Of a stretch of 64,000 nt of DNA, positions 12,110 through 35,445 are shown one piece after another (position 1 is the stretch's first letter; each line of letters begins with the position of its first letter). The translations under genes were made by a program, and so were the position numbers. This DNA is from Pampus argenteus (Eukaryota; Chordata; Actinopteri; Scombriformes; Stromateidae), in the NCBI GenBank assembly GCA_036937835.1, contig CM072861.1, forward strand, positions 21,194,001-21,258,000. The letters are read 5' to 3'. Under the pieces are notes generated by a model, which was not told where the DNA came from, did no database searches, and was given only the letters and a program-made list of their open reading frames with translations.

Positions 12110-12455
12110 TCACGTCTGTTTAAATAAATATCTTAACAGTTATCAGCTGGTTAGCCTAGCTTAGCGTAAAAACTGGAAGCAGGGAGGAACCACTAATCTG
12201 ACTCTGCTACCAGATAAAATTTAACCTAAAAAAAAAAGAAATTTTTGTATTTATGTTTGTACGCAGTAAACAAACAAGACATTTGTTAATTAGTGAGCTT
12301 TCAAAGTGCTGGTAGGCATATTTTGTCACCTTTGCGCACCCCTGTTTCCAGTCTTTATGCTAAGCTAGGCTACCCCGCCGCTGGCTACTTTTTTACAAAA
12401 CAGACATAGAGTCGCATCGACCTTCTTTATATAACTTCCCAGAAAACCAATAAGA
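12110..12455. mobile_element. Foldback MITE, decayed, internal arms
   Basis: The left arm has GTTAGCCTAGCTTAGCGTAA; the right arm has the inverted CTTTATGCTAAGCTAGGCTA. Between them TTAATTAGTGAGCTTT marks the family. Terminal motifs are decayed. It lies downstream of ablim3. Confidence 0.65.
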
Positions 12456-14066
12456 GTTTGTACAAAAAAAAACTATTTCTTTAACTTTGATTTAAATTTA
12501 TATTTCATTAGGCTCTGAGTCTTATAAATTTGGCAGACTTTAGGACCCAGCAGAGAAACTGCCTGCATAGAGCTCCCATCCTGGTTGTAGATCTGTGATG
12601 TATCCACTGTATCTGTCAGCGGGAGCCCGTCCACACACGCCTTCACACACACACACACACACACTCACACACACACTCACTCACTCACTCATGGGCTAAA
12701 ACACTAAAACTCTCTCATGGACAGAATCAAAGGCAGAATGGACACAAACGGCACCAGATGTAAGTTCACTTTTATCCTGTGACACCAGTGCAGAGAGAAA
12801 AGAAAATGCCTTTCAGATATAGCAGATTAAGATATGCTTGCTTTATGTGTTAATTGGTCAGTGTGTGTGTGTGTGTGTGTGTGACATCTCTGACTGCAGC
12901 ACCCCAATGTTCACTTGTTTTATTGGGAACATAGGGTAATTGCTGGGAAAAGCATGTAAACGTTATTTATTTGTTGTTGTTTTTTTATTTATTTATTTCT
13001 GCTCTCATTGAACTTAATTGCCTCTTTGGTTTTCTGTGCACCGTTCTTTCTTGCTCTCATAGGTCTGTATGTATTATATGACTCTTACAATAGGAATCGG
13101 TTATCAGAGAACACCCATGAAGGTGTACAACATCTAAGAAGACACAATGGAAGTGCACTTTTGGAAATATAAATAATGTTGCTTCAGTCTCCCTCCAGCT
13201 GCTTTTAGAGGCAGAAAACCAAGTGCTGCTCTAAAGCTTGATTGTTTTTCTAGAAAGTGAATCTCACTCATCCCGAGTCAAGTCAAATATCTGGATGTGG
13301 AGACGAGATATTTGGAGATTAGGTGGTCATGGTACTCATTGTTTGATATTGGATACCACCAGCAGTGAATTCTTTACAGAAAAACCTCTGGAGAGATTCA
13401 GTGTGTTTGTGTTGAAAATAGCTAGAAATACAAAATGTGTTTCCGCCCCGTGTGTGTGCTTTCTGGGAGGAGTGCAGTTGCCCCCCTCCTGCACTGTACA
13501 ACATTTTTCCACATTGTAACTGAAAACAAATACACTTGCTCCCCTTTTTGTGGGCTTTGGCTTGAGGTGAATAGTAAAAAGCAGTAACGGGGTGAGCTTT
13601 GACCCGGCTCAGGCGTTCATATATAAATATGAAGTTATGATGAGTTTGTAGTTGTTCAAGTTTGTTTGATCTTTTGATTTTTTTCCCCCTTTTTTTACAT
13701 TTCAGCTGATGTTGCTGTATCATGTTACTGCTTATAGAGCCGTAAAGACTTTAAATGCTTAGACTTGCTGCCAGCCGCCAGGCAGGTAAACATGTGATAG
13801 TGATTATAAGGCCAAACGTCATGGCCTACAAGTCAAAAAGTCCTCTTTTTTTTTTTTTTTTTTTTTTAGACATGTAGCTATACTAATCATGTGTAATGTT
13901 GCTGATGATTTACCTCTTCTCCATCCCTCCTCACCTTGTCAGTGTGTGTGTGTGGATTATGTAGATGTTACTGATGTGTTTGGTGTGTACACAAAGTATC
14001 TTAAGGAGGAAGTGTCTTTAGTTCTTGTCCAGGTTTAAATCCTTGTCTGTCACCTCCATCTCTCTC

Positions 14067-14067
<1 letters not shown>

Positions 14068-14117
<50 letters not shown>
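14068..14117 (+). repeat. (CA)24 microsatellite
   Basis: Long CA tract in the spacer between ablim3 and afap1l1. Others in that spacer lie at 12644-12664 (CA), 12861-12883 (GT) and 18280-18333 (GT). Confidence 0.95.
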
Positions 14118-14123
<6 letters not shown>

Positions 14124-17100
14124 AGGCGTTTTGCTTGACTGACTCTATCTGAGCTTTGTGTTTGCCTAAAGACCACAGGAGAAAACAAGCGGTGACGGCT
14201 GCTGTTCCCTTGAGAGACCCCTACTGTTTATATGGCCCTTGAGTTCCTTGATTAGCTCCTGTTAAATTACTTTTCCTTGCTTGTCGCTGTTCTTAAATAA
14301 GACAGCAGAAAATAAGAACAAATGCTACATTAGTAGTACAAATTGGTTTTGTTTTTTGACATGATGAAAGTTCTTTGTATGTCCACCTGATGAATGTAAG
14401 TTCATTATTTACTCTCCTGGTATCTGGCGATTCAGCGGCTAGTTGCTAAATGTGTCTGTCTGGTGTTTGAAGCTGGTTAACGTTAATCGGGTGAACTTTA
14501 CCTGATGCTGCAGGCTACACAGTAGATAAGAGCAGTGGGAGTGAACCAAACAGTAGAAAACCAAAACAATGAGCTAAAAAAAAAAAAACCACTTAAAATC
14601 TCTATAGAGCTGCAGAATCGAGTGCTCATTCTCTCTGGGTTTGTCATTACAATTTTGTCACATTACACATAGTCAGCTGAGCCATTGTTTATTTCAAAAA
14701 AAAAAAAGTGATTATTGCAGCTTTAAAATTAGTGTTGACCAGTTTGCTGTTCATTGGTGACTGATTAGTTGTTTCACCATTAACTTTAAGATTTAGTTTG
14801 ATCATTTGATCCTGAATTTCTGAATTTATATCAAGCTTGTTGTAAGGTTGATGAGAGGCAGGCATGAGATTGAATAGTGGGATAGCTTGTGAATATGCGC
14901 TATCCAAGCCAGCTGGAGCAGCAGCGTAATAAAGGTTTTGGGTTTTTTTTTGCTTCGATGTGCACTCAGAGAAGCAGAGCATCAGGTGGGCGTGAGAGGG
15001 GAGAGGCTGTCTCCGCAGAGATGCGTTTTGCAGTGCTGTGATTGTCTGCGATTTAGCCCATCAGCTACGATGAATCGTGGCTATTGTCTAGATGTCTGGG
15101 AGCATACAGAAAAAAAAAACAGTGATCTTCTATGGAGTTTACAATGAAGCATAAATGTAACATATTGCTCATGTAAGCAAAAGTCTGCAGCGTGCCAATG
15201 CAGTCCTCACTCCATCCGTGCCTTTTCCTCTAATGAGGTTGGAGTGCCCTGCGTTTCCACATTCCACTGAGAAATCTGTAAAAAAAGAGAAGCTGTGTGT
15301 TTGCAGGCATGAATGTGTCAGTGCTTGTGTATTTTTATGTCTATGAATGGGGATTTTTTTTCTCATATACAAAAGTTGAGACTTTGAATTGGATTTGAAT
15401 GGAAAGCATGTGAATTAAAACACGATAGGTTAGCAGAGGGCAAATGAGCGCCATAATAACGCGGTCTGCTGTCGTCATCGTGCCAATGGTCGGTTGACCT
15501 CGTGATTTGTGCTGTGATCTGTATTTTCACATAGAAAAAGCATTGTTTGTAGGAGGAAACAGGAGCCTTAACAGTAACAAATCTCATCTTTTATTTAGTT
15601 TAACCTCTTTATTTCACATCTCACTGTAAACAACACAGCATTGCACATCCAAGTCAGCCTCTAGCTAAAGGTAGGTCTACAAATCACAAGATATAATAGA
15701 AATATTTTTTATCCTTTTGATAGTTGGACTGTTTAAAAGCATCCAGGCATCTATTACTCCTACAGACTATATCTATCTCAACAATACTTGATGAATGCAA
15801 TGTTATTTCTAACCAATTGGAACACCAGCTATAATAATAATAAGACCCAAGATGTATGTAAGCAGAGATAGTCTCCATATATTTATCATAAAAAGTCTGC
15901 AGACATGGTGACGATGATGATACATATTGTATAGGATGTTACATATGAGATATATGTGTCCGATCATGCATAAGCTGTAACTCGTAGATGATTGTGGACT
16001 AGTCCTATAAGAAGTGGAATTCCCCTCTTTAACTCCAATGAGGTGAGGAGATCACTATGATTCATATGGCTGAGATGAATAGATGGTATATTGTGTATGT
16101 GTCTGCACGAGTGAGTGTGTGCACTTGAGCCTTGTGTGTAGGCAATGGTCATTCTCCGCTCAGCTGTTTATGTAGGGTTTCCATGGAGATATGCTTCACA
16201 ACATTACAGCGGGGGGAACTATAGAGTGTATATGATACATAGACGTGGTGCTTTCTTCTGTTTCAGAGAGTGAAAAGTGACTGCCTGGGGTGTGCATTTA
16301 TGTAGTGTTGGAAGCAGGGAAATTTCAGATTTACTGGAGACTTGGCAGAATATAAGAGAGTAGTTCAAATAAGACGTGTCTAGCCTGTTATTATCTACAG
16401 TGGGTTTACTATATACTACTTGACAGCAACCATAATTTAGTCTTTCTTTTTTTTTTTTTTTTTTTTTGGGGTAACTCCATATTATTAGTTCAAACACTAA
16501 CAAAATAAATGTGTTGTACTCAGAAGAGAACATAAACCAATATGCTGTTATTTTAACAGTCAGTAAGATTTGTAAATGGATTCATGTCTAAAACTGATTT
16601 TAAAATACTAAAAAACATTATTTGGCACTTTTGAATAAATACTATACGTCATGTAACAGGGTGGCCCTAGTGGCCTCATACCTAAGCCCACTTTACACCT
16701 TTTTTTAATTAATCCCTTCTTAGATACAGTTATACATAATTCTTCAGCAGGAAAGCGCTTGTTTTTTTAGGTGGCTACCTGACACTACACTTTATTCGCT
16801 GGATAGCATCTTTATATTTTCCTGTTGGTGAAATACAACTTGCCTTTTCATTTGACACTGTCAGCTTTCCTTGTTTGCCTTATGCTGTAATAAAATTTGA
16901 GAATTGCAACATTACAAACGGGCCAACTGTATTCAAAATTGGAAAAAAAAAAAAAAAAAAAAAAAAAAGCTGTTTTTTTTACCTCCTTGTTGCTTTTTAT
17001 TGGCTTCATGTTGTCAAAACTGGCAATATAAGTGGAATAGCTCATTAAAAATTGATTGAAGTTTATGTCAAAATTAAATGCTTTAAAGCTGCTCTGCACA

Positions 17101-17647
17101 ACACAAGAAGAAATGCATAAGAGTTTACGCCTCACATCATGAGATTCAGATAACAGCCAAAAAAGAAGAGAGAGAGTACGTCCTAGTTTTCTGGAGAACA
17201 AATGAAGACAGCACTCCAGTCAAAATCCCATTAACATGGAAAAAAAAAATCCCTAATGGAGACAAAGCAGTCCCTTTTTCCCCTTTGTGCATGTGTGACT
17301 GTGATTGTGTGTGTTTGTAGGAATTCATGTGTGTTCTGTGTATATTACCCGCGTCTGTGCAACATCAGTAATACAGTGCTTCCACTTGCAGAATAGCATC
17401 TTTCTCAGTATGTGAATACTTTTCTGTGAGGGAGACATAGCATTGTGGTGATCTCATAGGACTCTGGGCAGATATGGGATCTGAATAATACTGTAGGGTC
17501 TTTGTCTGGCAGCAGGCTGAGTCAAGCCTTTTGTGCAATCTCGCATTTCAATAAATCAGAGAGCAAAAGATTTAAAAAAAAAAGTGAGACAAGGTTTCAT
17601 AGACAAAACTCTTCCAAGACAGAATTTCCGGTCAGTTCTCTGACTTT

Positions 17648-17660
17648 TGACCTTTGACCT
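17648..17660 (-). promoter_or_regulatory. Perfect DR1 nuclear-receptor motif
   Basis: TGACCTTTGACCT on the + strand equals AGGTCA-A-AGGTCA on the - strand. This is the ideal DR1 site for RXR heterodimers, HNF4 or COUP-TF. It lies 4.6 kb upstream of the afap1l1 start. Binding is inferred from the motif only. Confidence 0.4.
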
Positions 17661-18277
17661 GACTTTATATTGAAAAATACCCAGATGCAACTGTTGCCAT
17701 CTGGACATTTTTTTTTTTTTTTTTGGTCACTGGGAAGATCAGCCTATCCCATAATGCAATGGAAAAGAAAGAGAAATTCCCCTGGAGGGTTTGCCTGCTA
17801 CATGGAAGCAGTCATACGTGATTGACTATTGGTGTGTGTGTATCAGACAATAGATTTGACACGATAGAGGAAGTAAAGGATTTGAGGAGGCACGAATCTG
17901 TGGGCATTAACAGCTTTTTTTTGGAGGAGGAGACGGGAACACTGTCCCTCGAGGTAAACAATGGAAACACATTCTGACACACAAGCCTTTGTGTTGGAGC
18001 ATTTTGAGGTGTTCGCCTGTTTTTCCTCATGTCACACAATACACAATGAGATTATTTCCACTGAACACATCTTTGTTCATCATGCTCTGCCATTACTTGG
18101 CTGACAACATGTAATCTGGTCCCAGGCTGCTCGAGCAAACAGACATGGTAGATGTCAGATAGGAAAATGAGCAGCTTTATTTCACTAACCTGACCTGTAA
18201 CTGTGGCCCTTGACTCTGCCTCAGTGCTGAGATAGAAGCTCCCTGCTATCACTGCTGCTTCCTAGATTATTCCAGGG

Positions 18278-18313
<36 letters not shown>

Positions 18314-21300
18314 GTGCGTGTGCGTGTGCGTGTACTCAGTAAATGTGGACATCAAAGCTTCAGTGCTTCATGGCCGGCCTTCAAAAGCCAGTTAATGCTT
18401 AAACAGGTAAGCGGTAGTGCACAAACCCATAATTCTCCCCCTCCATCACCATGGAAACATCCTAGTCGCTTTAAAAGGCTTAATGACTGTGAGTCGATTT
18501 CTCTCTCTGTGACAAGATCATTAGAGTGGCCTGATTAAAAAGGATGCACACGCAAACTAGAAATGCGTTGCAAGCACGGACACATCTGTAGGATACATAC
18601 ACACGTTTTAATGATGTCTACAAATAACTGATGGTGAATTTAACCTTGTTCTACTTTAGGGAGATTAAAACTAAGACCAGAGGTTTAAAGGTAATTGTGC
18701 TGTGGAATGTGTGCTCCAAATCCTAATTTGAGATCATGAAACTGTGTTTCTGTGTCAGTCTATAAATCAGTATATCAACCAATTATTTCTGGTTAAAGTA
18801 AACAACTGGGGCAGAACCTACTGCACACACAAAGCAACTCAAATCAGGTATTGTATTTTTCTGTTTCCATCTCTGGCATATTTTTAATGTATTTGTTTTT
18901 TGTTTTGTTTGTTTTTATTACAGTTGTGAGCATCATGGAGTGTGAGATCCTTGCTGTATTTTATGATGACCTGAAGCATCTTCCCTACAATAAAAACAGT
19001 GGGAAGAACATGTTGCTTCCCCCCTTCTCCTTAGTTTGTATACCTTTTTACGACTTTGCCAAACCAAATAAGTTTTTCCACATGCCTGCCTCACCTGCTG
19101 CTCCACGCCAGCCTGTTTTGTAGTATGCATTTGGTATTTGTGTCGTACGCAGTATTTATTGTACATCAGCTTTGTCCTAAATGTCCAACCTATATGATAA
19201 ATGTGCAGGTCGAAGCCATGAGAAAGGAATTTTTAACTCTCTAGGGGAATACCGAAAGCTAAATAAAGGTTTGTAATAATGGCATGTTAAAGAGCTCCAT
19301 TATATTGTCACTTATTTGAAATACAGTTGTGGACGCGCACACATTTCAATGCTATCTTTCACAGGATCTGGTGTGCATCGAGAATGGGGTCACCAGAGAC
19401 AGTACAGTAAAAGTAGGTGTAAGTCAGCTGACAGGAAGAGGAAACAGAAGGCAGGAGGTGATAGGTGATGTCATCAGCAGAAGGAGGAAGTCCATCTCTG
19501 TTGGGGGCATATGGGGCATCCCTATACCAGTTGGTTAAATAGGACAGAAATTTTTGTTGGCGGCATACAGAATAAGATCAATATCAGTCTGTAAGGATCA
19601 TCAGAGGCAGCGTGACCTTTAAATGTCCACTCAGATGATTTTTAGTCTTATCTCTATGTAGCCGATATGCTACCTATCTGGTTTCTGTCTGGGTTTCCTC
19701 CTACATTTTATGACCATTTCCTGATATGCTTTTATTTTGTTGTATCTCCAAAGAATCTCCTATAATTTCCTGGACCGTCAAAGGGGGGGGGGTCATGCTA
19801 CACTGCTTTCACCAGCTAGTCTGATGAGAGCTGTAAAGCACGAACTAAACAGAAAATTGCAGCAAAACCAAAACAATTTGCTGAAAGATGCTAAAATGCC
19901 CCCCATAGAGCTGAAGGAAAATGCAGCGTTGAGCATTAGATGCTGACTAATATTCCATATTTTAACTAGGCTCAGTTCATCCTACCCCAAACATGATGAC
20001 TAAACAGGCCCAAACAGTAGCAAAACATAATACTGATTTGTATCATCTTACCAACGAACCTAATACTGTTTCTGTTTACTCGCTGTAGGCTCCGCATGTA
20101 TCAGTTCATCAATGCCCAGACATGTTTTCTACCGGGGGAACCGTCACACTTAGGAAATGCTTGGTATCTGAGGAGTATAGTGAGAGGGGATTTAATCATG
20201 ACAGGACACAGGCTGTTGAGAGACGACATTGTTGGCACAGCGTTGTTGCAATTAAAAACCTCAAGTACATCTGCACAACTGTGTTACCTCACCTTTGTTG
20301 GCAGGTATAGGCTACACTCACCTCATTGATATGTGGGATAAAGCCTGTTTTTTTTAATCTATTTTTCATCTGTGTTTTAAACCTTATGATTCAGCTATGA
20401 TTCTTCAAACATGTATGCCCTAGCTTTGATGAATGAAGTAGGATGGTGGTATGTAGATAACCCTCACACGGCATAAAGATAACATTTAAACCCTGCTGTC
20501 TCCTTACTTAAAAACCTCTCTAGTGACTCACTTGATGTGAGATAAGAATATTGTGCTTTTCTTTTCTTTTCTTTTTAAAAAAAAAAGGTATTTGGGTTCT
20601 TTCATACAGCTGGTTTTAGTGGATAAACAAAGAAAGACTCCCACATAAAGTTTCTGCACGCCTCAGAGTCGTCAACCTGCAGCACTCTTTCATATCAGAT
20701 CGTGTTGGGAAATGTCTGTATACCCAATATGTCCAAAGACAATAAGGAAGGGGAGACATCCAAGAAAAACGCAACAGTTTTTATTAGATACTGATCTCTT
20801 GTGGAGTTACAGATGGTACAGAGTTTCTATCAGAGGCTTTATCTCTTTATGGTCATATCTATGTTTGGTATTGTGGACTTAATTCCTGAATTATAGATGA
20901 GAACTATTGTACCCAGTTGTGTTTTGAAGTGATGTGTGTTTTACAGCATATAGTGTGCTTTCCCATCCCTCCTCTGGCATTTGCAGTCCTGTGTGAGTTC
21001 ACAGCTTCAACCTGAAAGGTCAGAGGTCACATTTAGTCACAGTTAGTGTGGAGTAGTTTTGTAAGACCATAACTAAGCTTAGCAGGGTGTGTCTGTGTCG
21101 TTTGTCACAGAAAGAGGATTGGGGGGGGGGCAAGACCTAGCTTCATACACATAGACATTATTATTGACATATTTAACTTTGGATTACAACCATCCCTAGA
21201 CCCATGCTGCTCATGTGGATAAAAACTGCGGTTACGGTTGTGGATACATATACAGTAACACTAAGTGCATCGCTATTTGCACCAAGAAATGTTTCCAGTG

Positions 21301-22059
21301 AGGCAACTACTGTATATCACTGCATCAAATATTAAGGCTTTGATGAATTAGCTAGAAGCAGGGCTGTATTGTTGTAACCTGTTAAACCTCAGGTCACAAC
21401 ATTTTCTGTTGGGTCCATCATGACTCCAAAACCTACTGTTTTATATGTATGTACCCATGTGGCAGTGTTGTCATCTTCATTCAGGAACTGAGTTTCTGCA
21501 TCATTGTGCATGTGGTTGTGTATTGGTCTATGTGTGCTCGAGTTTGTACAGCATTAATGCCAGCATGATTGAAGGAGGCGTGTTGCATCGTGTCGGGGCC
21601 CACGAGTCTGCCTCAAGGCAACAACTCATCCACGTGTAACTCTGAAAAGTCTCAACTTGCCCCCCTCTAACTTTACTCAATCTCTCCTGTGTGTTTCACT
21701 TTACCATTTCAAATAAATGCATCATATATAGAAAGTAGCAGAAGCCTTACTGGTATCTATTTCCAGTAGATCATATTGGTAAAGATGCTCTAATGTAAAG
21801 AAGTAGCACAACGCCTTCCTGTAGATGGCAAATATTGTGGGCAGATGTTTAAAAGTTAATAATGCACACTGAGCCAAGGTATGTGAAAGAATAAAGAATG
21901 TGAGTTAGCTATTAGTGGACGTGTGTGTGTTTACACAGCAAGCCTTTTCCCAGGTGCTACACGATCCCTAGGATTACAGCGGAGGGGGATCCAATAGGGA
22001 TACAAACACACACATACACACGGCACCACCATCTCCCCCCACTCACCCACCCACCCCAA

Positions 22060-22297
22060 TAAGAAAAGAGAGGAGGGGAGGCAGGGTGTGGGAGGGAGGC
22101 AGAGAGGGAGATAACAGATCAGAGGGAGGAGGGGAGAGGTAGGAGTGTGAATTCAGCAGCCAGCAGACTATAGCTCACCTCCACAACAAAGACTTCACAG
22201 GACAGAGCACACAGGGAGGCTCCGACTCTGGAATATCTCTGACAGTATCTGCTCGCTGCATGAATGAACCAGTTTGTCTCCCCCTTAACCTTGAGAA
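22060..22297 (+). promoter_or_regulatory. afap1l1: afap1l1 5' UTR and promoter-proximal purine-rich tract
   Basis: A GA-rich tract (about 22067-22140) follows a C-rich block (22036-22057) and leads into a stop-rich leader ending at the ATG at 22298. No TATA box is evident. Two out-of-frame ATGs (22260 and 22264) precede the chosen start. The transcription start cannot be fixed from sequence alone. Confidence 0.45.
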
Positions 22298-32474
<10,177 letters not shown>

Positions 32475-33414
32475 ACACAGTATCATGGAAAATAACTGGA
32501 GAAAGATATAATGGATATCAGGAAGTGACTGTTGTGACTGTCCTACAAAGGATAACCTTCCTTTTTCGACATCCAGAAGCACAATCTTCACTTCTTTCAT
32601 TTTTGGATTACTGAGGAAATAGATGTTGTAATGAAAGAAACCACCCACTAGGTGGAGGTACATCTTTCTAAATACTTACCTTTCTGTCCTTCTAAAAGGT
32701 CTCCAAGTGCCACAGACATTTTGTCTGTCTCTATATCACTGTCTTAAATAACACAGATTCAAATGTGGCAAACAGGAAAATGAGAAGTTAGGGAATATGA
32801 AAGTGGAAAAGTGTATTGAAAAGCACCGTGAGTACTGTAGTGGAAAAACAGGATTGTGTTGGTACCAGTGCTGCAGTTGGTGAAATGTTTAATTGTTAAG
32901 GTTCCACGTGGGAATATACAACATTATAAATGTGATGGGTTGGAAAATAAGAGGAATGTAGTTCAAGCCATGATGTGTCTTTATATGACATAATGTTATT
33001 TTTTTTTTCTCAGCATGTACATAATGAGCCATGACTACTGTTTTGTTATGTTTTATACTATTATTACCGTTCAATGTTTCATTCCTCATCATTATGATAA
33101 GTCAAACCTGTCAGGAGTATTCAGCAATGTGCCAAAGGAGGGCTGACTATGGTTCTTATTTGACTGTGCTGTGCAAAAGCATCTGCTGAATTGTTTGATT
33201 AGAAAAGAAATCCTGCATCCACTTGACCTTTTTGGCACACAGGTGAGCAATCTTGCAATAGATAATTGAATGACTAACATAGTGGTGCTATTTAATTAAT
33301 GCGACGCAATCTTTCCTGAGTGTGAAAATCTCATATATGTCATTTTAACAACTTTTCTGCAGAACCTGTGGTTGACTTTTGCACTTTACTGTTCTCCTAC
33401 CTGGATAAGGGAGT

Positions 33415-33420
33415 AATAAA
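33415..33420 (+). terminator. afap1l1: Candidate afap1l1 poly(A) signal
   Basis: AATAAA lies about 940 bp after the stop codon. The intervening sequence is AT-rich with no coding signal and reads as 3' UTR. Transcription would end just short of the converging gabrp 3' end. Confidence 0.5.
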
Positions 33421-33707
33421 TATATGTCTTATTTCCCATAACATTTGCTCTTGAATGGATCGTGAAATTATTTTTTATCATTTCTTATAAAACAATACAC
33501 CAACACATGTTCTTCTTTTCATTTTTTTCTATTCTTTTAATATCACATGGTATGCTGTGAAGTTAACCTAGAGAATTATCTCTTACAAACATTGTATGAA
33601 ATCTAAAACAAGAGAAAACACATTTACAACAGTCTTTAATGAAGGCAATTCAACGCAGCACAGTATAGTGTGATGTAGTTCAGGCAGCCTATTTTTTAAT
33701 TAATTAA

Positions 33708-33713
33708 TTTATT
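33708..33713 (-). terminator. gabrp: Candidate gabrp poly(A) signal
   Basis: TTTATT on the + strand is AATAAA on the gabrp strand, about 280 bp past the stop codon. It lies about 290 bp from the afap1l1 signal on the other strand, so the two genes converge closely. Confidence 0.45.
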
Positions 33714-33989
33714 TTTACATTTAATTAACTCATCCTCATTTGCTCTATGGATTTGTCAGTGCTAGCCATGCATTCATACACAATCAATACAAGCTTTCAA
33801 TACAGAGTGTATTACAAAGATACATTTCTGCTTCCAACTGGTTTTCATTAATTTGTAGTCATATCTGGACCAAAGGTTTGAACCAAAAGGTTATATGGTC
33901 ACTTCAGATCCATGTATTGGGTCTTGAATGAGGAGGTAGAGCATCATTAGTATGGAGAAATTAACTAGGCAGCAGCTTTGAACCAGCAT

Positions 33990-34796
33990 TTAGAGGAAGA
34001 GATAGTAAAGCCAGTAGAGGATATTGACAAAGAGGAATGCAGTGGGGAAAACGGTGCGGGCATGACGATCAATGTTGTGTGGATTTTCCACAATAAAGAT
34101 GGATGCAGCCTTACGTGATGCATCCTTCACTGATGACAGGCCGCATCCCTGCACTGGCATCTTCTCCTCTGATCCAGCATTGTTCTTTGTGTCGCTGTTT
34201 ACTGACTGCTCCGTGGGCTCCTCTGCACTGGAGCTGATCTCCACAGAGTGGTTTGGTTGGGTTGAATTGACAATAGGGATGGAGCCATTTCCACTTGATT
34301 CATGTAACTCTCTCAGAAGATCCTTTAAGACAAATAGATGTTATAATTTTTATCTATTTATCTATTTTTATTTTCATTTCATGTTTATAAATGTAAACAT
34401 CTTGCTCACCCTGTGTAAATCCTCTATGGTATGGTGCTGCATGGTGTAGAAGTGAGCACAGGCGTACTCCAGCAGTGCACCAAAGATGAAGGTGAAGCAG
34501 ATGCCCAGATAAACATCTATGGCTTTAATGAAGCAGTTGGCATTGGGTAAGGAGGTGCGGGCCCCCATCATCAGAGTGGTCATTGTCAAGACTGTAGTCA
34601 CCCCTGAAGAGTAGATTGTTTTCTTTGTGTAAGACAGTTGGCAGTTGTTTACTGCTCACATTTCCCTTCATTATCCTTTAATCTATTATTTGTTTGCTTC
34701 CCGAGCTGCTACCTGATCTAAACTCCTATCTTTTATTGTAGAAAAGAAGCTACACGGTGAAATCAAGTAAAGGAAGCTCTAAAACCTGCAAAAGCT

Positions 34797-34830
<34 letters not shown>

Positions 34831-35386
34831 TTATATGGAAGTCTATAGGAAAACAAGCCTTCTTCTTCTCACTTGATTTATTGCCTTATTAAACACTTTC
34901 CTAATATGTTTATGGTCTCAATCGCTACTTTAATGTTTACTCCAATACAGCATAATGTTCATTTTGTAAATTATGGTCCAATTTAGAGTAAAAACAGAAA
35001 GCTGGCTATGTTTAAGGGCGTGGCTACCAAGGCGACAACGCTGGTTACGTACTTTACGTTACGTAACGTAACACAGACGTACGTTACGTATCGTAACGCC
35101 AGATTAGAAAAAAGGGGTTAAAGTTACAACAGTATGTTTTCAGTTGATGAAAGTTACTTCTAACATTTTTGTCACCTAAAAATATTGTTTGTCGGCATTT
35201 GGTTGTACTAAAAAGACCTTCTATGGATTCGGTCTCCATCTTCAATATTTCCGGTAAGTTTATTTTGTTTTAATGGTTTTAAGATTGTTTTTTTTAACTA
35301 GCCAAAATTAGTATTAGCATTATCGTAGCTAACCATACACTGTAAATGCACCGTGCTAACAAAGTAGCAGCTAGCGCTATCTTGTG

Positions 35387-35445
<59 letters not shown>

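Larger units (their letters stand above)
11620..22060. other. ablim3-afap1l1 spacer, no gene seen
   Basis: About 10 kb without convincing coding exons on either strand. Open frames are short and unconserved in look. It holds a decayed MITE, CA/GT tracts, homopolymer runs (for example 13849-13867 T, 16447-16467 T, 16944-16968 A) and one DR1 motif. I looked for miR-143/145-like seeds because of the 5q32 synteny and found none. Confidence 0.7.

Noticed and set aside
11620..22060. miR-143/145-type microRNA genes expected near 5q32 loci
   Set aside because: No matching mature sequences or hairpins were seen on either strand by eye.
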